This document shows, one piece after another, positions 7,838 to 12,452 of a DNA stretch of 12,452 bases. The notes under the pieces are model-generated. The model worked only from the letters and a program-made list of their open reading frames with translations, made no database searches and had not been told where the DNA came from. The translations under genes were made by a program, and so were the position numbers. Source of the DNA: CAYLNK01 sp964384675 (lineage in GTDB: Bacteria; Acidobacteriota; Thermoanaerobaculia; UBA5066); the NCBI GenBank assembly GCA_964384675.1, contig CAYLNK010000196.1, forward strand, positions 1 through 12,452, in the 5' to 3' direction. Numbering within the stretch: the first letter of the stretch is position 1; every line of letters begins with the position of its first letter.

Positions 7838-7924
7838 GGCGCTCCGATCATAGAGGGGCCTGATCCGCCCGCGCGCCCCCTCCGTAGACCTGATCGCCTG
7901 ACGAATGCCTCCGGAGGGAACGCG
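7838..7924. promoter_or_regulatory. Divergent intergenic region with a CCTGATC direct repeat
   Basis: These 87 bases separate the lipoprotein gene (leftward) from the peptide-export operon (rightward), so they should contain both promoters. CCTGATC occurs at 7859-7865 and again at 7889-7895, with start positions exactly 30 bases apart (about three helical turns). Each copy is preceded by TAGA (7851 and 7885), and a third related GATC lies at 7846-7849. This could be an operator for a dimeric regulator on one face of the helix. No convincing -35/-10 pair is visible, so the promoter role is inferred from gene orientation alone. Confidence 0.4.
7913..7918 (+). promoter_or_regulatory. Ribosome binding site for the cNMP-domain gene
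   Basis: GGAGGG lies six bases before ATG 7925. It is a strong Shine-Dalgarno match at good spacing and fixes the start of the first gene of the export operon, showing that the long open frame upstream of it is only antisense to the lipoprotein gene. Confidence 0.75.
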
Positions 7925-8449
7925 ATGAGGAAGGTGCTCTTCGTCTTCGGCCAGCTGACCGAGGGAGACGTCGACTGGCTCGCGGAGAGCGGCCGGAAGC
8001 GCGCCGTCGCGGCGGGCGAGACGCTGATCCGCCAGGGGACGGCCGCGGACTCGGTCTTCATCGTCCTCGACGGGAAGCTCTCGGTGTCGATCCCCGGGAA
8101 GACCCTGGCCACGATCGGGAGCGGCGAGCTGGTCGGCGAGATGTCGTTCCTCGACTCCCGTCCGCCGGCCGCCTCGGTCACGGCGACGGAGCGCTCCACC
8201 GTGCTGGCGATCCCGCGCGTGGGCCTCGCCGGCAAGCTGCGCGAGGACCCGGGGTTCGCGGCCCGCTTCTACCACGCGCTCGGGATCCTCCTCGCCTACC
8301 GGCTCCGCAACCACGACCTCGGCTACTCCGCCGGCCAGACGCTCGCCGAGGACGCCACCTACGACGACGAGCTGGATCCCGACCTCCTCGACCTCGTGTC
8401 GCTCGCCGGCACGCGCTTCGACGGCATGCGCCGCCGCCTGGGGGCGTGA
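7925..8449 (+). CDS. Small cyclic-nucleotide-binding-fold protein, first gene of the NHLM export operon
   Basis: A 174-residue soluble protein with one cNMP-binding (CAP/Crp ensor-type) beta-roll at about residues 8-105. Visible features are the strand pair GETLIRQGTAADSVFIVLDG, then LATIGSGELVGEMSFLDS and the hinge-like helix after VLAIPR. The phosphate-binding cassette reads GEMSFLDSRPPAASV (71-85): Glu72 is kept, but the position normally holding the cyclic-phosphate-contacting Arg before AAS/AAT is Pro81, with an Arg shifted to 79. Ligand binding is therefore uncertain. About 70 C-terminal residues form amphipathic helices and an acidic stretch (YDDELDPDLLDL); there is no helix-turn-helix, so it is not a transcription factor of the Crp type. 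Its stop overlaps the ATG of the HlyD-like gene (TGATG), placing it in the export operon. Similar proteins are, from memory, frequent neighbours of NHLM-type transporters. A role as accessory or regulatory subunit of the exporter is inference. Confidence 0.85.
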   Translation: MRKVLFVFGQLTEGDVDWLAESGRKRAVAAGETLIRQGTAADSVFIVLDGKLSVSIPGKTLATIGSGELVGEMSFLDSRPPAASVTATERSTVLAIPRVGLAGKLREDPGFAARFYHALGILLAYRLRNHDLGYSAGQTLAEDATYDDELDPDLLDLVSLAGTRFDGMRRRLGA

Positions 8450-9699
8450 TGGCGGAGATCTTCCGCAAGACCGCGCTCGACCGGCTGTCGTCCCCCGAGG
8501 AGCTCGACGTCCTCCTCGAGGTGACGACCCCGAAGGGGTGGCTGGCGCTCGCCGGGCTGGCCGCGATCGTGACGGCCGGCCTCGTCTGGTCGGTGGTCGG
8601 CTCGATCCCGACCCGGGTGAGCGGAACCGGGATCCTGGTGAGGAAAGGGGGCCTGGTGCCGGTGAGCGCCCTCGCCGCGGGCCAGCTCCAGGAGCTCCTC
8701 GTGACGGCCGGCCAGCCCGTGGAGAAGGGCCAGGCGATCGCCCGCCTCTCGCTTCCCGACCTCCTGGCCGAGCTGCGCGGCGCCCGCGCGGCCCTGGCGG
8801 CGCTCGAGGCCGAGCACCGCCAGCTCGCGGAGCTCGGCACCGTCGACGCGCGGCTCCAGGCCGAGTCGCTCGCCAAGCAGCGCGACCTGGCCCGGGGCGA
8901 GATCGCCGCCGGCCGCCAGCGGCACGCCGCCTACACGCGGAAGCTGGCGATCCAGACGAAGCTCCTCGGCGACGGGCTCGTGACCGAGCAGGAGCTGCAG
9001 GCGACGCGCGACGGCGTGGCCGGAGCCGAGGGCGAGGTCACCCGCGCGGAAGGGGCGCTCGCGGACCTCTCGGTGAAGGAGGCGGAGCTCTCGCAGCGCG
9101 TGCTGCGCGAGGGGGCCGAACGCCTGAAGCGGATCGCCGACGCCGCGCGGCGCGTGCAGGAGACCGAGCGACGGGTGGAGCGGGACTCCACCGTGTCGAG
9201 CCCGTCCGACGGACGCGTCATCGAGGTGCGCGCGGCGGTCGGCAGCGTCGTCGGGCCCGGGACGCCGGTCGTCCTCCTGGAGCTGACCGGCGCGTGCCTG
9301 GAAGGGATCCTCTACGTCCCCGGCGCCGACGGAAAACGAATCCAGGCGGGAATGTCCGTCGAGGTGTCGCCCAGCACCGTGAAGCGGGAGGAATACGGCT
9401 CGCTCCGCGCCACGGTGACGTCGGTCTCGCCGTTCCCCTCCACCCAGCGCGCGATGCTGGCCAACCTCGGTAACGAGGAGCTGGTCGGCAGCTTCTTCCG
9501 GTCCGCCGAGTCGCCGATCGAGGTGCGCGTCGACGTGACGCCCGACCCGAAGACCCCGAGCGGCCTCTCGTGGACGTCGCCGAAGGGGCCGCCCGCGGTC
9601 ATCGAGCCGGGCACGCTCTGCGCCGCGTCGATCTCGGTGCGCGAGCGGCGACCCATCTCGTTCGTGCTGCCGGTGCTCCGGGAGAGGGCCGGGCTTTGA
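8449..9699 (+). CDS. NHLM bacteriocin-system HlyD-family membrane fusion protein
   Basis: A 416-residue periplasmic adaptor that should link the inner-membrane ABC exporter to the outer envelope. The N-terminus FRKTALDRLSSPEELDVLLEV is characteristic of the NHLM-microcin HlyD family (TIGR03794). A transmembrane helix spans about 31-51. The first half of the lipoyl-like domain lies around residues 60-100 (VSALAAGQLQELLVTAGQPV), an alpha-helical hairpin rich in Ala/Glu/Arg spans about 103-245, and the second lipoyl half is at about 249-280 (SPSDGRVIEVRAAVGSVV). A beta-barrel region follows to the end. ATG 8449 overlaps the preceding stop in TGATG and is preferred over the adjacent in-frame GTG 8446. 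There is no strong RBS, consistent with translational coupling. The stop is overlapped by the TTG start of the ABC gene. Confidence 0.93.
   Translation: MAEIFRKTALDRLSSPEELDVLLEVTTPKGWLALAGLAAIVTAGLVWSVVGSIPTRVSGTGILVRKGGLVPVSALAAGQLQELLVTAGQPVEKGQAIARLSLPDLLAELRGARAALAALEAEHRQLAELGTVDARLQAESLAKQRDLARGEIAAGRQRHAAYTRKLAIQTKLLGDGLVTEQELQATRDGVAGAEGEVTRAEGALADLSVKEAELSQRVLREGAERLKRIADAARRVQETERRVERDSTVSSPSDGRVIEVRAAVGSVVGPGTPVVLLELTGACLEGILYVPGADGKRIQAGMSVEVSPSTVKREEYGSLRATVTSVSPFPSTQRAMLANLGNEELVGSFFRSAESPIEVRVDVTPDPKTPSGLSWTSPKGPPAVIEPGTLCAASISVRERRPISFVLPVLRERAGL
9681..9688 (+). promoter_or_regulatory. Ribosome binding site supporting a TTG start for the peptidase-ABC gene
   Basis: GGAGAGGG inside the end of the HlyD-like gene is seven bases upstream of TTG 9696. 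No ATG exists in this frame near the conserved peptidase N-terminus until the internal LQM-E motif, which lies only five residues before the catalytic Cys and would remove the essential Gln. The site therefore decides for the rare TTG start. Confidence 0.65.
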
Positions 9700-11831
9700 G
9701 GAACGCGACGCGCGCCAGGACCCCGACGGTCCTCCAGATGGAGGCGGTGGAGTGCGGCGCCGCCGCGCTCGGCATCGTCCTCGGGTACCACGGGCGCTTC
9801 GTTCCGCTGGAGGAGCTCCGCGCCGCCTGCGGCGTCTCGCGCGACGGCAGCAAGGCGAGCAACGTCCTGAAGGCGGCCCGGGGTTACGGCCTCCTCGCGA
9901 AGGGGTTCAAGAAGGAGGTGCGCGAGCTCGAGGGGCTGCCGCTCCCGGCGATCCTCTTCTGGAACTTCAACCACTTCCTCGTCCTCGAGGGCTTCGGGGA
10001 CGGCGTCGTCCACCTGAACGATCCGGCCACCGGCCCGCGCCGGGTGACGCCCGCCGAGCTCGACGAGGCGTTCACCGGCGTCGTCCTCGTGCTCGAGAAG
10101 GGGCCGGAGTGGAAGCCGGGAGGCGCCCCGTCGTCCCTCGCCGGCTCGCTCCTGCCGCGCCTCCACGGCTCGCGCGTCGCGCTGACGTACGCCGTCCTCG
10201 CGGGCCTCCTCCTGGTGATCCCCGGCCTCGTGATTCCCGCGTTCGGCCGGGTCTTCGTGGACGAGGTCGTGGTGGGCGGGGCCGCGTCGTGGGTGAAGCC
10301 GCTCCTCCTGGCGATGGGGCTCACCGCCCTCCTCCGCGGCGGGCTCACCGCGCTCCAGAAGCACGTCCTCGGGCGGATCGAGACGAAGCTCGCCCTCACC
10401 ACCTCGAGCCGCTTCCTGTGGCACGTGCTCCGCCTCCCGGTCGAGTTCTTCCAGCAGCGGATGGCCGCCGACGTCGGCTCGCGGGTCGGGGCCAACGACC
10501 GGATCGCGCAGCTCCTCTCGGGCGAGCTCGCGACCACGGTGCTGAGCCTCCTGACCGTCGTCTTCTTCGGCGCCCTCCTCCTCGGCTACGACGTCCTCCT
10601 CGCCACGGTCGGCATCGGAGTGGCGCTCCTGAACCTCGTGGCGATGAGGCTGGCGGCGCGGCACCGCGCCGACGAGAGCCGGCGGATGCAGCAGAGCCAC
10701 GGGCGCTGGATCGCGACCGGGATGGGCGGGCTGCAGCTGATCGAGACGATCAAGGCCACCGGCGGCGAGGACGACTTCTTCGCGCGCTGGTCCGGCTACC
10801 AGGCCCGGGTGGCGGGAGCCGAGCAGCGCCTCGCCGCCTCGACCGAGCTCCTGGGCGCGGTGCCGTCGCTCCTCGGCTCGCTCAACACCGCGGCGATCCT
10901 CTCGGTCGGAGCCCTGCGGGTGATGGACGGCCACCTCAGCATGGGCGAGCTCGTGGCGTTCCAGAGCGTGATGGCGAGCTTCCTGGCACCGGTCAACGAC
11001 CTCGTCCGGCTGGGCGCGAAGGTCCAGGAGGTGTCCGCCGACATGGCACGCCTGGACGACGTCCTCGCGTACAAGGCCGTGCCCGAGCCCGTCCGGCCCG
11101 CGAGCCCGGGCGCGCGACTCGAGGGACACGTCGAGCTGCGGGACGTGACCTTCGGCTACAGCCGCCTCGATCCGCCCCTCGTCTCGGGCTTCAGCCTGGT
11201 GGTGAAGCCGGGCGAGCGCGTGGCGCTGGTGGGGGGCTCGGGGAGCGGCAAGTCGACGCTCGCCCGCCTCATCGCTGGCCTCTACCGCCCCTGGAGCGGC
11301 GACGTGCTGCTGGACGGCGTCCCGCGCGAGGAGCTGCCGAAGGAGGCGCTCGCCTCGGTGGCGCTCGTCGACCAGGACATCGCCCTCTTCGACGGCACCG
11401 TGCGCGACAACGTCAGCCTCTGGGACCCGACGCTCCCGGACGCGACCCTGGTGGAGGCGGCGCGGGACGCGGGGGTGCACGACGAGATCGCCGAGCGGGG
11501 CGGCTACGACCAGCGCGTCGACGAGGGGGGACGGAACTTCAGCGGCGGCCAGAGGCAGAGGCTGGAGATCGCCCGCGCCCTGGCCACCAACCCGAGCGTC
11601 CTCCTCCTGGACGAGGCGACGAGCGCGCTCGACCCGCTCAAGGAGCTGGAGATCGGCGAGAGCCTCAGGCGGCGGGGCTGCACGCTGATCCTCATCGCCC
11701 ACCGCCTGTCGACCGTGCGGGACTGCGACCAGATCGTGGTGCTCGAGGGGGGGCGCGCGGTCCAGCGCGGCACCCACGACGAGATGATCGCGGTGGACGG
11801 GCCGTACCGCCGGCTGATCCAGGCGGCGTGA
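9696..11831 (+). CDS. NHLM bacteriocin-system ABC transporter with N-terminal C39 peptidase
   Basis: A 711-residue peptidase-containing ABC transporter (PCAT; TIGR03796-like) that should cleave a double-glycine-type leader and export the core peptide. The C39 peptidase (about 1-130) has Gln14 for the oxyanion hole and Cys20 in LQMEAVECGAA, His93 in NFNHFLVLEG and Asp109 in LNDPATG, so the protease is predicted active. Transmembrane segments occupy about 155-450. The nucleotide-binding domain (about 475-711) has Walker A GGSGSGKST (513-521, Lys519), the signature SGGQR (616-620), Walker B VLLLDEATSALD (Asp639, Glu640) and the switch His669 in AHRLS, all intact. TTG 9696 overlaps the previous stop (TTGA) and is supported by an upstream GGAGAGGG. 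The length matches the family. It works with the upstream HlyD protein and the second ABC protein starting at 11831. The cargo peptide is not in the window. Confidence 0.95.
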   Translation: MRNATRARTPTVLQMEAVECGAAALGIVLGYHGRFVPLEELRAACGVSRDGSKASNVLKAARGYGLLAKGFKKEVRELEGLPLPAILFWNFNHFLVLEGFGDGVVHLNDPATGPRRVTPAELDEAFTGVVLVLEKGPEWKPGGAPSSLAGSLLPRLHGSRVALTYAVLAGLLLVIPGLVIPAFGRVFVDEVVVGGAASWVKPLLLAMGLTALLRGGLTALQKHVLGRIETKLALTTSSRFLWHVLRLPVEFFQQRMAADVGSRVGANDRIAQLLSGELATTVLSLLTVVFFGALLLGYDVLLATVGIGVALLNLVAMRLAARHRADESRRMQQSHGRWIATGMGGLQLIETIKATGGEDDFFARWSGYQARVAGAEQRLAASTELLGAVPSLLGSLNTAAILSVGALRVMDGHLSMGELVAFQSVMASFLAPVNDLVRLGAKVQEVSADMARLDDVLAYKAVPEPVRPASPGARLEGHVELRDVTFGYSRLDPPLVSGFSLVVKPGERVALVGGSGSGKSTLARLIAGLYRPWSGDVLLDGVPREELPKEALASVALVDQDIALFDGTVRDNVSLWDPTLPDATLVEAARDAGVHDEIAERGGYDQRVDEGGRNFSGGQRQRLEIARALATNPSVLLLDEATSALDPLKELEIGESLRRRGCTLILIAHRLSTVRDCDQIVVLEGGRAVQRGTHDEMIAVDGPYRRLIQAA

Positions 11832-12452
11832 TGAGCGCCACGCTCGCGCTCGAGGCCGGCCTGCGCGAGCGCCTCGCCGCCGGGGGGGAGCCCGTCCGTG
11901 AGCCGGAGCGCTTCCTCCTCCACGACCCGCAGCAGGCGTACCTCGTGACCGCCGGGCGGCTCGAGCTCTTCGCGGTGAGGATCCGCGCCGACGGCGAGAC
12001 GGTCGAGCGCGCCTTCCTCCTCTCCCGGGGCCCGGGCGAGCTCGCCTGGGGAGTCGGCACGCACGAGGCGGAGGACGGCACACGCGAAGGGATCCTCGCG
12101 GTGCCGACCCCCGGCACCGAGCTGCGGCGCGCCCGGGCCCGCCAGCTCGTCGCGCTGGCCCGCGAGGCCGAGCAGCAGGAGGGCGTCTCGCTCCTCGTCG
12201 ACTCCTGGATCGCGGACCTCTCCCGAGGCGTCACGGGCGAGCTCCGCGCGCGGCGGGAAGACCTCTCGGCCACGCGCACCTGGCGGCGGGACCCGGCCCT
12301 CTCGATCCTCGACGACTTCCACCGCGCCCTCCTGGCGAACCTCGCCGCGCGCCGCCGGGCGGAGCGGGACGCGGACCGGGAGAGGCGGGAATGCCGGGCC
12401 CGCGCGGACCGGGAGCTGACGGCGCGGACGCTCGCCGGGCTCGCGGGGGTGC
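11831..12452 (+). CDS. NHLM bacteriocin-system second ABC transporter protein, N-terminal part only
   Basis: The first 207 residues of a protein running off the right edge; no transmembrane or ATPase region is reached. ATG 11831 overlaps the TGA of the peptidase-ABC gene (TGATG). Gene order (HlyD, C39-ABC, then this) and the opening pattern, with ERFLLHDPQQAYLVTAGRLELFAV followed by LLSRGPGELAWGV, match the long N-terminal extension of the NHLM ABC2 family (TIGR03797). That extension resembles a degenerate cNMP-like beta-roll (strand-turn-strand ending in GELxxG), which I infer by analogy with the neighbouring cNMP-fold protein. Residues about 98-207 are strongly helical and Arg/Glu/Ala-rich, likely coiled coil (RRRAERDADRERRECRARAD). 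In known systems ABC2 pairs with the peptidase-ABC in export. The assignment depends mainly on context and the N-terminal pattern because the diagnostic ATPase motifs are outside the window. Confidence 0.8.
   Translation, partial: MSATLALEAGLRERLAAGGEPVREPERFLLHDPQQAYLVTAGRLELFAVRIRADGETVERAFLLSRGPGELAWGVGTHEAEDGTREGILAVPTPGTELRRARARQLVALAREAEQQEGVSLLVDSWIADLSRGVTGELRARREDLSATRTWRRDPALSILDDFHRALLANLAARRRAERDADRERRECRARADRELTARTLAGLAGV

Noticed and set aside
6596..7924. Upstream extension of the cNMP-protein frame
   Set aside because: It is antisense to the lipoprotein gene and low complexity; ATG 7925 with GGAGGG six bases upstream is the evident start.
7838..7924. Possible small precursor peptide between the lipoprotein and cNMP genes
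   Set aside because: Only 87 bases are available, the ATG at 7905 opens no credible leader peptide with a Gly-Gly motif before running into the cNMP gene in another frame, and it has no ribosome binding site.
9312..12083. Minus-strand open frame of 923 codons opposite the ABC transporter
   Set aside because: Its His/Arg/Glu-rich sequence is the reverse shadow of the transporter codons; the plus strand has all ABC and C39 motifs intact.

Overview
This is a very GC-rich window (roughly 70% G+C by eye) that is almost fully coding. It holds nine protein genes, two of them cut by the window edges. No gap exceeds 90 bases, and I see no RNA gene, insertion sequence or CRISPR array. The gene content suggests Acidobacteriota, perhaps a Thermoanaerobaculia-type lineage: a YfiT-like DinB protein, an esterase ending in a TPR-like module, a propeller histidine kinase, a CRTAC1/ASPIC-UnbV lipoprotein and an NHLM export operon. 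Another GC-rich phylum is possible, and this placement is an inference from gene families only.

Left block (1-6099, all + strand). The window opens inside an EamA-family drug/metabolite transporter. Its stop overlaps the start of a YfiT/DinB-like metal-dependent transferase gene by four bases. Next comes a secreted alpha/beta hydrolase with a C-terminal helical repeat region. It is followed by a large membrane histidine kinase: signal peptide, 14 propeller repeats (two seven-bladed propellers), a Y_Y_Y domain, one transmembrane helix, a PAS-like domain and a complete kinase core. The kinase has no receiver or DNA-binding domain, and no response regulator lies in the window.

Middle (6089-7837, - strand). 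A lipoprotein built of FG-GAP/VCBS calcium-binding repeats with a C-terminal ASPIC/UnbV domain runs convergently into the kinase gene, and the two 3' ends overlap by 11 bases. Its 5' end faces the right block across an 87-base divergent intergenic region.

Right block (7925-12452, + strand). Four tightly coupled genes form what looks like an NHLM-type (nitrile hydratase leader microcin) peptide secretion operon: a small cyclic-nucleotide-binding-fold protein, an HlyD-type membrane fusion protein, an ABC transporter with an N-terminal C39 peptidase holding Cys20-His93-Asp109, and the N-terminal part of the second ABC protein. Each downstream start overlaps the preceding stop (TGATG, TTGA, TGATG). 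Together they should cleave a double-glycine-type leader from a ribosomal peptide and export the core through the envelope. No precursor peptide or modification enzyme is visible here, so the cargo is probably encoded just beyond the right edge or elsewhere. This operon is the most interesting part of the window, chiefly for its cNMP-fold protein with an altered phosphate-binding cassette and for the similar sensory-like fold I suspect at the N-terminus of the second ABC protein.
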